DNA from: Opitutaceae bacterium
Lineage (GTDB): Bacteria; Verrucomicrobiota; Verrucomicrobiia; Opitutales; Opitutaceae
Assembly: GCA_030693515.1 (NCBI GenBank)
Contig: JAUYAK010000003.1
Coordinates: forward strand, 62,001-126,000
DNA: 64,000 nucleotides
Reading direction: 5' to 3'
A program made the translations under genes and the position numbers. The notes beneath the pieces were generated by a model. That model did not search any database. It was given only the letters and a program-made list of their open reading frames with translations, and was not told the DNA's origin. This document shows, piece by piece, positions 26,246 to 34,227 of this stretch (the stretch's first letter is position 1; the number at the start of each line of letters is the position of its first letter).

Positions 26246-27091
26246 TCAGGCGAGCAGCTCGGTCATGGCATCGCTCCAACCCAGGGGGCCGGGCCGGGCG
26301 AGCCGTCGCATGCCTGGCACCTCCAGCGGTGCCCAGCCGCCCTGGTCAGACGGGAGGAGGAAGGCGCGATCAACCGCCGCGAGCAGGCCGGCGTCATTCG
26401 CGCTGTCGCCGAGCCCGGCCGTCACGACGGGTCGGCCCGCGGCCGTGGCAAAAAGCGCGGTCAGCAGCCGGACAGCGCGCCCCTTGTCGGTTTCGGCGCC
26501 GGTGACCGTGCGGAAACGTCCGCCATGCCGGGCGCACAGCCCCTCGGCGGCGAGGGCCGTTTCTAAGGCGGCCCACGTTTCCGGCGGGAGCTGGTCCACG
26601 AGCGTCTCACTGAAATCGCGCCGTTGTGCGCGCGCCGCCGCCGCTTCGTCGAGTCCGGTGACCTCAGCGATTTGGCGCACCGTCAGCTCGGCGTAGCCGG
26701 TCACGGCGATGGCAGCGTGCGCCGAGGCGCGCCGGATGCCGGCTTTCACTTGGGCAAAGGGCAGCCCGAGCGCATGGACGCGCTCGCCGGATGCGCCCGA
26801 GGCGAGGGGCCAGTCGGCGACGGGCAGCCCGGCGGCCTCCGGCACGAAGACGGCCGCGCCGTTCTCCACGATGAACGGCGCGTGCTCGAGGCCGAGTTCG
26901 CGCCGGATGGGGCGTTGCTCGGCGGCTGATTTCGAGGAGCAGAAGACGACCGGCACGCGGCGCGCCGCCAGCCGCGCAAGCGCCTCGCGCGCGGGCGCGG
27001 CGGAATACGTGCGCGCGTCGAGCAAGGTGCCGTCGAGATCGGTGAAGACGATCAGCGGGGCTCGGGCGGGCGCGGAGGAGGCCGGTGTCAT
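26246..27091 (-). CDS. mpgP: Mannosyl-3-phosphoglycerate phosphatase (HAD-IIB)
   Basis: 281 residues with the HAD motif I FTDLDGTLLDARTY (Asp nucleophile in DLDGT), motif II PVVFCSSKSAAEQ and motif IV GLGDSANDAGLL. The cap is the type IIB kind of the sucrose-phosphatase/mannosylphosphoglycerate-phosphatase group. It begins 6 bp after the mannosyl-3-phosphoglycerate synthase gene, which fixes the likely activity: removal of phosphate from mannosyl-3-phosphoglycerate to give the compatible solute mannosylglycerate. Motifs alone would only say HAD-IIB. Confidence 0.88.
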   Translation of the reverse strand: MTPASSAPARAPLIVFTDLDGTLLDARTYSAAPAREALARLAARRVPVVFCSSKSAAEQRPIRRELGLEHAPFIVENGAAVFVPEAAGLPVADWPLASGASGERVHALGLPFAQVKAGIRRASAHAAIAVTGYAELTVRQIAEVTGLDEAAAARAQRRDFSETLVDQLPPETWAALETALAAEGLCARHGGRFRTVTGAETDKGRAVRLLTALFATAAGRPVVTAGLGDSANDAGLLAAVDRAFLLPSDQGGWAPLEVPGMRRLARPGPLGWSDAMTELLA

Positions 27092-27097
27092 CCCTGG

Positions 27098-28297
27098 TCA
27101 GGCGGGCGAACCAGGCGCGCCGACGCGACGCTCGACGACTTCCTGCGCGATGGCGGAGAATTTGGCGAGGTCGAGGCGTGCCATGCTGGGGTAGGTGTGC
27201 ACGGGCTGCAGGGTTTCGCCTTCCTTCAGCAGCCCGCTCTGGCGCAGCTCGGCGTCGATTTCCTGCTGCAGCGACGGCGGGCAGAGGCGCGAGTGATAGA
27301 CCGTCGAAAGCGAGCCGCGGATCATGTCGGCGATGTGGTCCTCGCCCTTGTTTTCGTGAAAGTGCGGGTTGCGCGACTCGATCTGGCAGATGCGGATCAG
27401 GTGGCGCATGTCGCCGTGTTCCGTGGGGAAGACGCCGCCGTATTGCTCCAGTAGATCGATGTAATGGAAGGGCTCCACGGCGTAGCCCGTCGCGTAGCGG
27501 ATCGACATCGCGAGATCGAGGGTGAGCGCGTGCTCGCCGGCGTTGCCGGTCTTCACGATCTCGGTCTCGAAGCCGGTGTGGTGGCTCAGGAGCCGGTTCA
27601 GGGCGTGGTTGCAGTGGCGGGAGCTGCGGCCCCATTTCGCGAAGTAGAGCGACTGTTCGACGATCTTTGGCTTCGAGTGCCACGAGATGCGGACGAGTGT
27701 GTGGGCGCCGCCGTTGATGAGGAAGCCCGCGGCGTATTCGCGCACGTATTCGTTCACCGCGCCGGGGAAATAATTGTCGCTGTCCACGAAGCCGACGTAG
27801 CGCCGGCCCATCATCCGGGCGAGCACGGTGCCGATCATCATGCCCTCGGCCTTGCCGTTGCGCACGCAGCCGGTGTCGTCGAGCAGCTCCGGGTAGCCGC
27901 CGGCGGCAAAGGCCGCGCCGATCGCGGGATCCTTCTGGTGCACGATCACGACCTGCTTGTGGGTGAAGCGGCAGAAATTCGCGATCGACTCCTGCTCGAG
28001 GAAGAACCGGTCGATAGGTTCGCGGGGGCTGTTCGAGACCACGATCACGAGGCAGGAATTCGGGATGCCCACGAGCACGCCCTCGATCAGCTTCAGCCGC
28101 TCGCTGCGCACGGGGACCACGATGGCCATTTCGCGCTGGACGCTGTAGAGCGCGTCGGCCGGAAGGCTGCGCACGATGGCGTCGTCGCTGCCGGGCGCTT
28201 CGGGGCCAGGGCCGGCATCGAGCTCGTAGATTTTCTGCAGGCCATAGATCCGGACCGCGCCGAGGCGGTCAAACTCACGAGGTATTTCAATGCGCAT
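27098..28297 (-). CDS. mpgS: Mannosyl-3-phosphoglycerate synthase (GT55)
   Basis: 399 residues from the ATG at 28297, whose start (MRIEIPREFDRLGAVRIYGL) resembles the N-terminus of Thermus-type synthases; the ATG at 28324 is less likely. It transfers mannose from GDP-mannose to 3-phosphoglycerate. The GT-A nucleotide-sugar site is seen in IVVPVRSERLKLIEGVL and in the DxD-like YVGFVDSDNYFPG, with NGKAEGMMIGTVLA between them. Cytoplasmic. Together with mpgP downstream it makes mannosylglycerate, an osmolyte known best from thermophiles and some marine microbes. An MscS channel gene lies upstream. Confidence 0.92.
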   Translation of the reverse strand: MRIEIPREFDRLGAVRIYGLQKIYELDAGPGPEAPGSDDAIVRSLPADALYSVQREMAIVVPVRSERLKLIEGVLVGIPNSCLVIVVSNSPREPIDRFFLEQESIANFCRFTHKQVVIVHQKDPAIGAAFAAGGYPELLDDTGCVRNGKAEGMMIGTVLARMMGRRYVGFVDSDNYFPGAVNEYVREYAAGFLINGGAHTLVRISWHSKPKIVEQSLYFAKWGRSSRHCNHALNRLLSHHTGFETEIVKTGNAGEHALTLDLAMSIRYATGYAVEPFHYIDLLEQYGGVFPTEHGDMRHLIRICQIESRNPHFHENKGEDHIADMIRGSLSTVYHSRLCPPSLQQEIDAELRQSGLLKEGETLQPVHTYPSMARLDLAKFSAIAQEVVERRVGAPGSPA

Positions 28298-28392
28298 AGC
28301 AACGCATGATACACGCTCCGCCATGGCGGGGTCGAGCCTCGGGGCCCGATGGCCTGAAAAAAATCCGCGCCCCGCCGGCGCGGGCCAATCAA

Positions 28393-29277
28393 TTATTTCG
28401 CCGGCGGCTCGACCGGGCGCAGATGCACCACGCGCTGGGGAAACGGAATCTCGATGCCGTTTTCTCGGAACGCTTTTTCGATGGCGAAATTGATCTCGCT
28501 GCGGAAACGCCGCGGCGTGCGCGCCATCTCCTGGCTCCAGACGCCGAGCTCGAAGTTGAGCGCGCTGTCGCCGAAGTTTTCGAAATAGACATTGGGCCCC
28601 GGCGTCTTGAGCACGGCCGGGTGGCTGGCCGCCACCTCGAGCAAAATGCGGCGCACGTTTTCCACGTCCGTGCCGTAGGCGACGCCGATGGGGACGCGGA
28701 ACCGCACCTTGGGATCGCCGTGGCTCCAGTTGGTGATCGGATTCGTGATCAAATCCGAATTGGGGACGATGATGGAGATGTTGTCGTTGGTGACGACGGT
28801 CGTGCTGCGCAGGCTGATCTTGGTCACCTGGCCGGCCACGCCGTTGACCTCGATGCGGTCGCCCAGGACGATCGGCCGCTCGGCCAGCAGAATGAGACCG
28901 CTGACAAAATTGCTGACGATATTCTGCAGGCCGAAGCCGATGCCGACGCCGAGGGCGCCGGCCACGACGGCGAGGGAGGTAAGGTCGACCCCATTTACGA
29001 CCAGGGCGATGTAGAAGCCCAGCGTCAGAAAAATGTAGCCGAGGATCTTGGTGATGGCGAACTGGACGCTGGGATCGAGGTGCGTGAGCGCGAGCGCCCG
29101 GCGGACGACGACGCTCCGGACCAAAATGTTGGCGCCGACAATGGCCACGAACCAGAGCAGGATCTTCGCGAGGGCGAGGACCGTGAACGGCGATTCGCCG
29201 ATGCGGAGCAGCGGATAATTGAGCCACTCGAAGTATTCGGACAGGGCTGCGAGCGGCAAGGGGCTGGTCAAGGGCAT
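28393..29277 (-). CDS. Mechanosensitive ion channel, MscS family
   Basis: 294 residues: two or three N-terminal helices, then the pore helix with the Gly/Ala-rich VAGALGVGIGFGLQNIVSNF and the MscS beta domain (ERPIVLGDRIEVNGVAGQVT, then IVPNSDLITNPITNWS). The C-terminal alpha/beta domain ends in PFPQRVVHL. Such channels release solutes on hypo-osmotic shock. It is just upstream of the mannosylglycerate genes and completes an osmotic-adaptation group with K+ uptake. It is the first gene of the minus-strand run that follows the tRNA. Confidence 0.93.
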   Translation of the reverse strand: MPLTSPLPLAALSEYFEWLNYPLLRIGESPFTVLALAKILLWFVAIVGANILVRSVVVRRALALTHLDPSVQFAITKILGYIFLTLGFYIALVVNGVDLTSLAVVAGALGVGIGFGLQNIVSNFVSGLILLAERPIVLGDRIEVNGVAGQVTKISLRSTTVVTNDNISIIVPNSDLITNPITNWSHGDPKVRFRVPIGVAYGTDVENVRRILLEVAASHPAVLKTPGPNVYFENFGDSALNFELGVWSQEMARTPRRFRSEINFAIEKAFRENGIEIPFPQRVVHLRPVEPPAK

Positions 29278-29316
29278 GGCTGGAGCAAAATGGCGCCACG
29301 GCGGACGCCGAAAAAA

Positions 29317-29410
29317 TGGCGGAGAGAGAGGGATTCGAACCCTCGGTAGGGATTTAAACCCCTACAACGCTTTAGCAAAGCGCCGCTTTCGACCACTCAG
29401 CCATCTCTCC
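29317..29410 (-). tRNA. tRNA-Ser (anticodon GCU)
   Basis: Read on the minus strand it folds as a class II tRNA: acceptor GGAGAGA pairing with TCTCTCC, discriminator G and an encoded CCA at 29319-29317. The anticodon loop TTGCTAA (anticodon GCT) lies between GCGCT and AGCGT. A long variable arm pairs GTAGGGG with CCCTAC-like bases, and the T arm is GAGGG-TTCGAAT-CCCTC. A run of six T residues follows directly and may end transcription. Confidence 0.95.
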
Positions 29411-29536
29411 GACGATCGAGACGCGAGGGAAACGCCGCCGATTCAAAGTGCAAGGTCGATTTCACGGGTGAGCCGCCGGTGCCGCGGAAAATGCGGGTTG
29501 AACGCCATGGGCCCGCGACCTACTTTCCGCGGCCCC

Positions 29537-29812
29537 ATGCCAGACGTGCATCACGAATCCGTTTTCTTTTCGGGCCATGTGCAGGGGGTGGGCTTCCGTT
29601 TCTCGACGATGCAGGTGGCGAAGGAATTCGAAGTGGCGGGTTATGTGCAGAATCTGGCCGATGGCCGCGTGCAACTGGAGACCGAGGGCGCGGCGGCCGA
29701 GGTCGCCGCCTTCATCGATGCGGTGCAGGAGCGCTTGCACGGCTACATCCGCAAGGTGGAGCGCAGTGCGCAACGGCGGAAGGCGGAGTTCCGGGGCTTT
29801 ACCATCAAGTAG
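29537..29812 (+). CDS. acyP: Acylphosphatase
   Basis: 91 residues, the family's usual size, starting MPDVHHESVFFSGHVQGVGF. It hydrolyses carboxyl-phosphate bonds of acyl phosphates. The phosphate-binding loop GHVQGVGFRFST contains the catalytic Arg, and GYVQNLADGRVQLETEG contains the catalytic Asn. Cytoplasmic. It sits 5 bp before an ABC transporter ATPase gene and may share its transcript, though no functional link is obvious. Confidence 0.93.
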   Translation: MPDVHHESVFFSGHVQGVGFRFSTMQVAKEFEVAGYVQNLADGRVQLETEGAAAEVAAFIDAVQERLHGYIRKVERSAQRRKAEFRGFTIK

Positions 29813-29817
29813 CGCCG

Positions 29818-30693
29818 ATGTCCGCCGAACCGACTCCCGTCGCCGCCCCTCCTGCGATCGAACTGCGCGGGTTGCTGAAGGATTTTTCCGTCGGGCTGCG
29901 CGGCGTGAAGCTCCGCGCGGTGGACCATCTCGATCTCCGCGTGGAGGCGGGGCAGGTTTACGGGCTCCTCGGGCCCAACGGCTCGGGCAAGAGCACCACG
30001 ATCAAGCTGCTGCTCGGGCTGCTGGAGCCGAGCGCGGGTTCGTGCGCGATCTTTGGCGTGCCGAGCGCGCGGGTGGAGGCGCGGCGCGAGGTTGGCTACC
30101 TGCCGGAGGCGCCGTATTTCTACCGGCATCTCACGGGCCGCGAGCTGGTGCGCTTCTATGGCAAGATGTGCGGGCTCGGCGGTGCGGCGCTGGAGGCGAG
30201 GATCGACGAGGTGCTCGCGACCGTGGGCATGGTGGCCGCGGCGGGCCGCCGGGTCGGGACCTATTCGAAGGGCATGCTCCAGCGCATCGGCCTCGCGCAG
30301 GCGCTCGTCCACGATCCCCGGCTGCTGATCCTCGACGAGCCGACCGCGGGCGTCGATCCCGTGGGCTCCGCGGCGATCACCGATTTGATTCTCCAGCTCA
30401 AGGCGCGCGGCAAGACCGTGCTGATCACCTCCCACCTCCTCGGCCAGATCGAGGAGGTGTGCGACCGCGTGGCGATCCTCGACCGCGGCCGGCTGCTCCT
30501 TGAGGGAGCGGTGGCCGATCTCGTTGGTCGCGGCGACCGGCAGGCGCTGGTCGTGGAGACGCTGCCGGCGGCCGAGCTCGCCGAGCTGCGTGCGTGGCTC
30601 GCGGCGCGCGGGCGGAAACTTGAGGCGGTGGAGACGCCGCGCGCGCGGCTCGATCGCGTGTTTTTGGACAAGGTGGGGAGGCGGGAGCCGTGA
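29818..30693 (+). CDS. ABC transporter ATP-binding protein
   Basis: 291 residues. Walker A is GLLGPNGSGKSTTIK, the Q-loop region reads VGYLPEAPYFYRHLTG, the signature is the variant YSKGMLQRIGLAQAL, and Walker B is LLILDEPTAGVDP with the switch His in ITSHLLGQIEEV. The type matches ABC-2 (NatA/CcmA-like) exporters or gliding-type transporters. The permease gene starts within its stop codon (GTGA overlap), so the two form a complete exporter pair. The substrate is unknown. Confidence 0.92.
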   Translation: MSAEPTPVAAPPAIELRGLLKDFSVGLRGVKLRAVDHLDLRVEAGQVYGLLGPNGSGKSTTIKLLLGLLEPSAGSCAIFGVPSARVEARREVGYLPEAPYFYRHLTGRELVRFYGKMCGLGGAALEARIDEVLATVGMVAAAGRRVGTYSKGMLQRIGLAQALVHDPRLLILDEPTAGVDPVGSAAITDLILQLKARGKTVLITSHLLGQIEEVCDRVAILDRGRLLLEGAVADLVGRGDRQALVVETLPAAELAELRAWLAARGRKLEAVETPRARLDRVFLDKVGRREP

Positions 30694-31526
30694 GCGCCGT
30701 GCCGTTTTCCCTGCGCCGCACGGCGCTGATCGCGGGCAACACGCTGCGCGAGGCGTCGCGGCAGCGGCTTTTCCTTTTCTTACTTGGGCTCGCGCTGGCG
30801 CTGGTGCTCGGCGCGCGCTGGTTCCGCGATTTTAACTTCGGCGCGCCGGAGCTGAAGTTTCTCTTCGACTGCGGGCAGGGGGCGATGGCCTTTTTCGGCG
30901 CGGCGCTCACGGTCACGGCGGCGGCGCAGCTTTTCTTCAGCGAGATCGAGAACCGCACGGCGCTCACGCTGCTCGCGAAGCCGGTGTGGCGCGCCGAATT
31001 CATCGCGGGCAAGCTCCTCGGCATCGCGGCGCTGGCGGCGATCTTCTGCGCGCTGCTGACCGTGCTGCTCTTCGCCGTGCTCTGGTGGCGCGAAGGCGAG
31101 TTGATGGCGGAGTATCCCGACACATTCGCCGAGGGCCGGGTGGTCAGCTACGGCCTCGTCGCGCTCGCGGGGCTGATGCAGTGGCTGAAACTCGCGGTGC
31201 TCGCGGCCTTCGTGCTGCTGGTGGCGAGCTTTGCGCAGACGCAGCTGTTTTCCGTGGTGACCGGATTTTTTCTACTGGTGATTTTCCACCTGCAATATCT
31301 CGCGCAGGATGCCTATGCGCGCAGCGGGACGTGGATCGGCCGGCTATTGGGTTCGGCGCTCGCGGCGATGTTTCCCAACTTTCAGCTCTTCGCGCTGGCC
31401 GACTCGCCCCAGGCGGCCGACGCGCCCTCCGTCGCGAGCGTCGTGATCGTCTGCGGCTACGCGGCGGGCTACGTGCTCCTCGCGGGGGCGCTGGCCGTCT
31501 TCAGCTTTCGTCGCCGTGAAATCTGA
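30690..31526 (+). CDS. ABC-2-type transporter permease
   Basis: 278 residues with about six membrane helices. The N-terminal pattern TALIAGNTLREASRQRLFLF is typical of ABC-2 permeases. An amphipathic segment (LFFSEIENRTALTLLAKPVW) precedes the second helix and matches the coupling region, with the sequence RAEFIAGKLLGI following as in NosY-like permeases. It starts at a GTG that overlaps the stop of the ATPase gene by 4 bp. It exports an unknown substrate across the inner membrane. Confidence 0.88.
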   Translation: MSAVPFSLRRTALIAGNTLREASRQRLFLFLLGLALALVLGARWFRDFNFGAPELKFLFDCGQGAMAFFGAALTVTAAAQLFFSEIENRTALTLLAKPVWRAEFIAGKLLGIAALAAIFCALLTVLLFAVLWWREGELMAEYPDTFAEGRVVSYGLVALAGLMQWLKLAVLAAFVLLVASFAQTQLFSVVTGFFLLVIFHLQYLAQDAYARSGTWIGRLLGSALAAMFPNFQLFALADSPQAADAPSVASVVIVCGYAAGYVLLAGALAVFSFRRREI

Positions 31527-31530
31527 GAGA

Positions 31531-31675
31531 GCGTCAAAAAAGGGCGCTGGCCCAGGTAGCGGCGGGCGTCCCGGCCCGCCGGTTCACGACGTCCGCTCAA
31601 ATCTCGGCGGGCCGGGACGCCCGCCGCTACGCCATCGCCCGCAAACCACCTCCGGCCGCGAATTTTTTTCGACGC
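31531..31675. repeat. Nested palindromic element with a perfect 25-bp inner inverted repeat
   Basis: The inner arms 31556-31580 (GTAGCGGCGGGCGTCCCGGC...) and 31606-31630 are exact reverse complements, with 25 nt between them. Outer arms GCGTCAAAAAA (31531-31541) and TTTTTTTCGACGC (31663-31675) match the outer arms of the element at 15740-15887, apart from one missing G. It starts 4 bp after the permease stop codon. Confidence 0.8.
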
Positions 31676-31702
31676 GCTCTGAGGCCGAGATCCAAGCCGC
31701 GT

Positions 31703-31783
31703 GGTGGGCGGGCACGTCCCGTGCCCGCATGGGCGGCATCGGGAAAATGGGACGAATGCGGGCACGGGACGTGCCCGCCCACC
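31703..31783. repeat. Perfect 28-bp inverted repeat ending at a gene start
   Basis: Arms 31703-31730 (starting GGTGGGCGGGCACGTCCCGT) and 31756-31783 are exact reverse complements around 25 nt. The right arm ends one base before the ATG of the next gene, so in mRNA the whole ribosome-binding region would be within the hairpin. Confidence 0.8.
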
Positions 31784-31784
31784 T

Positions 31785-32567
31785 ATGATGCGCTCCCGTT
31801 TATTTGTGCTTCTGGTGATCGTCGCCGGGCTCATGGGCGCGGGGGCGTTGCTCCAGGCGCTCGCGGCCCCGGCGTGGCAGGAGGCGCGCGTGCGTCAGCC
31901 GGCGCTGCGGCTGGATGCGTCGGTCGCCACGGCGGGGCAGGGGGTGACGCTCGGATTGCTGGGCGGCTTCCGGGCGCTGGCCGCCGACTTCACGTGGGTC
32001 CGGGTTTACACGCTGTGGGAGCGCCGCGAGATCGCGGGCGTGCAGCACCTGATCCAGCTCGTGGGCACGCTCGACCCGCGGCCGCTGTATTTCTGGCTCA
32101 ACGGGGCGCGCATCATGGCGCACGACTTCGCGGCGTGGCGCATGCAGGCCGCGGGCGGCTACGACCGCCTGTCGCCGGAGGAGCGCGCACGCATCGATCG
32201 CGAGCAGGGCCAGCTCGGCCTCCGGCACCTCGAGGCGGCGATGGCGTTTCACCCCGCGAGCGCCGATCTGTGGATCGAGCGTGCGAGCATCGAACTCAAC
32301 CGCCTGCACGATCCGCTGGCGGCGGCGGCGAGCTACCGCCGAGCGTGGGAGCAGCCGCGCGGGCCCTACTACGCGGCGCGTCTGCACGCCGAGCTGCTGC
32401 GCCGGGCGGGCAAATCTCGCGAGGCGCTCGATTGGCTCGTGCAACTGCATCCCACATTGCCACTCGAGGACCATGCGGCGGCCGCGACGGTGGTGCTCGG
32501 CCGCATCCGCGAGCTCGAGCGGGAACTGGCCGTGCCGCCCACGCAGGCTTACCGCGCGCCGCGATGA
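31785..32567 (+). CDS. Membrane-anchored helical (TPR-like) protein of unknown function
   Basis: 260 residues from the first of two adjacent ATGs (31785, 31788). A single N-terminal helix (LFVLLVIVAGLMGAGALLQA) acts as an anchor or signal. The rest is helical with TPR-like pairs, such as HLEAAMAFHPASADLWIERA and AAASYRRAWEQPRGPYYAAR. A conserved-looking segment FRALAADFTWVRVYTLWERR precedes them. I cannot assign a function. Its stop overlaps the menA start (ATGA), so the two are translationally coupled. The region before its start is a perfect hairpin. Confidence 0.7.
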   Translation: MMRSRLFVLLVIVAGLMGAGALLQALAAPAWQEARVRQPALRLDASVATAGQGVTLGLLGGFRALAADFTWVRVYTLWERREIAGVQHLIQLVGTLDPRPLYFWLNGARIMAHDFAAWRMQAAGGYDRLSPEERARIDREQGQLGLRHLEAAMAFHPASADLWIERASIELNRLHDPLAAAASYRRAWEQPRGPYYAARLHAELLRRAGKSREALDWLVQLHPTLPLEDHAAAATVVLGRIRELERELAVPPTQAYRAPR

Positions 32568-33445
32568 ACGGGAGCCGTCTGAAAATCTGGATCGAGGCGG
32601 CCCGTCCGCGCACCCTGCCCGCGGCCGTGGCGCCGGTGCTGGTGGGTTCGGCGCTCGCGTGGCGCGACGGGACGTGGGTGCCCGCGGCCGCCGGGCTCTG
32701 CCTCGGCTTCGCCCTGCTCGTGCAGATCGGCACGAATCTCGCCAACGACTACTACGATTTCCTCCGCGGCGCGGACACCGCGGCGCGCGTGGGCCCGCGG
32801 CGCGCGGTGGCGGCGGGATTGGTCGCGCCCGCGACGATGCGGCGCGCGATGATCGCGGTGTTTGCGGCGGCGTTTCTGTGCGGGCTGGGGTTGCTCGCTT
32901 GGGGCGGGCCGTGGCTGCTGGCGATTGGCATCGCGAGCATCGTCTGCGGTGTGGCCTACACGGGCGGGCCCTGGCCGCTGGCCTACGTGGGGCTGGGCGA
33001 TGTGTTCGTGTTTTTGTTCTTCGGGCTCGTGGCCGTGGGCGGCACCTACTTCGTGCAGGCGGGGCGGCTGACGGCGGATGCGCTGCTGGCCGGCGTGCCC
33101 ATCGGGCTGCTGGCGGCAAATATCCTCGTCGTGAACAATTATCGCGACGCCGAGACCGACGCCGTGGCGGGCAAGCACACGCTGGTCGTGCGCCTCGGGC
33201 GCGGGGCGGCGCGCGTGCAGTTCGGGGCGTCGCTCGCGGTGGCGTGGGCGGTGCCGTTTTGGTTTCTGGCGCGGGGCCACCGCGCTTGGTGTCTGCTGCC
33301 GCTGCTTTTGCTCCCCGTGGCGTGGAGCCACGCGCGGCGGTTGCGCGCCAGCAAAACGCCCAGCGAGCTGATTGCTCTGCTGGGCGCGACGGGGAAATTG
33401 CTGGCGGCCTACGCGGTGCTGATGGCGGCGGGCTTGGTGTTGTAG
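32564..33445 (+). CDS. menA: 1,4-dihydroxy-2-naphthoate polyprenyltransferase
   Basis: 293 residues, an integral-membrane UbiA-family prenyltransferase with about eight helices. The two Asp-rich diphosphate-binding motifs are NLANDYYDFLRGAD and NNYRDAETDAVAGKHTL. RPRTLPAAVAPVLVGSA is the typical MenA start. It attaches the polyprenyl chain to dihydroxynaphthoate in menaquinone synthesis. No other men genes are visible in the window. The TAG stop (33443-33445) falls inside the left arm of a palindromic repeat. Confidence 0.9.
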   Translation: MNGSRLKIWIEAARPRTLPAAVAPVLVGSALAWRDGTWVPAAAGLCLGFALLVQIGTNLANDYYDFLRGADTAARVGPRRAVAAGLVAPATMRRAMIAVFAAAFLCGLGLLAWGGPWLLAIGIASIVCGVAYTGGPWPLAYVGLGDVFVFLFFGLVAVGGTYFVQAGRLTADALLAGVPIGLLAANILVVNNYRDAETDAVAGKHTLVVRLGRGAARVQFGASLAVAWAVPFWFLARGHRAWCLLPLLLLPVAWSHARRLRASKTPSELIALLGATGKLLAAYAVLMAAGLVL

Positions 33446-33471
33446 CGGCGGGCAGGGACGCCCGCCGCTAC
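33442..33471. repeat. Short palindromic repeat with GTAGCGGCGGGC arms
   Basis: Perfect 12-bp arms, 33442-33453 and 33460-33471, around 6 nt. The arm sequence equals the outer part of the 25-bp arms at 31556-31630, so it seems to be a shorter member of the same family. It contains the menA stop codon and may act as a terminator between menA and the convergent trxA. Confidence 0.75.
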
Positions 33472-33489
33472 GCGCAGCGCGGCGCTGGC

Positions 33490-33819
33490 TTACGCCAAGT
33501 GCGCGGAGATTTTGGCCTTGAGGGCGGCCTTGGGCAGGAGGCCGACGATGGTCTCGACGGCCTTGCCGCCCTTGAAGAGGATCATCGTGGGGATGGCGCG
33601 CACGCCATATTCGACGGCGACCGTGTCGTGGTCGTCGATGTTGACCTTGGTGATCTTCAGTTTGCCGTCGAGCTCGGTGGCGAGCTCTTCAAGGACGGGG
33701 GTGATGGCCTTGCAGGGGCCGCACCAGGGCGCCCAGAAGTCCACGAGGACGGGAGTGTCGCCCGCGGAGACGGCGGCCTTGAAGGTATCGGTGGTCAGGT
33801 TGGTGATCTTTTCGGACAT
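33490..33819 (-). CDS. trxA: Thioredoxin
   Basis: 109 residues from the ATG at 33819 (MSEKITNLTTDTFKAAVSAG). The active site is WAPWCGPCKAITPVLEELA, with the cis-Pro in VRAIPTMILFKGG. It reduces protein disulfides in the cytoplasm. Length and motifs are textbook. It follows a possible 40-residue membrane protein gene by 5 bp and may end a minus-strand operon starting near scpA. Confidence 0.97.
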   Translation of the reverse strand: MSEKITNLTTDTFKAAVSAGDTPVLVDFWAPWCGPCKAITPVLEELATELDGKLKITKVNIDDHDTVAVEYGVRAIPTMILFKGGKAVETIVGLLPKAALKAKISAHLA

Positions 33820-33824
33820 GGCGT

Positions 33825-33947
33825 TCAGTGGTTCAGGAGGAGGAGAATCGAAAACAGCACGGATGCAACTGCCGCGACCCCGCAGAGGCCCACGACCCAC
33901 GAGGGGATGTGCGTCATATCCTCCGGCTCGCGGGTGTCGGGCTTCAC
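33825..33947 (-). CDS. Possible 40-residue single-helix membrane protein
   Basis: The frame starts at GTG 33947 (MKPDTREPEDMTHIPSWVVG) or at ATG 33917, giving 30 residues, and ends at 33825. The second half is one membrane helix (VVGLCGVAAVASVLFSILL). It fits exactly between the 90-residue unknown gene, ending 7 bp away, and trxA, beginning 5 bp away, with no overlap. That spacing suggests a real small gene rather than chance. No function can be assigned. Confidence 0.45.
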   Translation of the reverse strand: MKPDTREPEDMTHIPSWVVGLCGVAAVASVLFSILLLLNH

Positions 33948-33954
33948 GGCGCGG

Positions 33955-34227
33955 TCAGTTCGGCTGCACCTTGTGGATGATCTCGCCCAGTTCGCGCGGG
34001 TCGACGTTTTCGAGCTGCTTGTCGCGGCGCTTCAGCTCCTCGAAGGTCTTGAGCATCGTCTCGGTCATGCGCTCGTGCGTTTCCTGCGAGCCGCCGACGA
34101 GCATGAACTTTTCCCCGCTGGTGATGCGCTTGTGGCCATCGTCGTGGTCGAGGCCGACGCCGAGGATGCCAGCGACACCGGGGGTTTTGCGCTTTTTCCG
34201 GACGGGTTTGCGGGAATCTTTGCTCAC
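33955..34227 (-). CDS. Small conserved-looking protein, function unknown
   Basis: 90 residues with a very basic start (MSKDSRKPVRKKRKTPGVAG), then LGVGLDHDDGHKRITSGEKF and a helical Glu/Lys-rich end (TETMLKTFEELKRRDKQLEN). Probably cytoplasmic. The coding start overlaps the stop of scpA by 4 bp, indicating translational coupling with a chromosome-condensation gene. I do not recognise the family. Confidence 0.7.
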   Translation of the reverse strand: MSKDSRKPVRKKRKTPGVAGILGVGLDHDDGHKRITSGEKFMLVGGSQETHERMTETMLKTFEELKRRDKQLENVDPRELGEIIHKVQPN

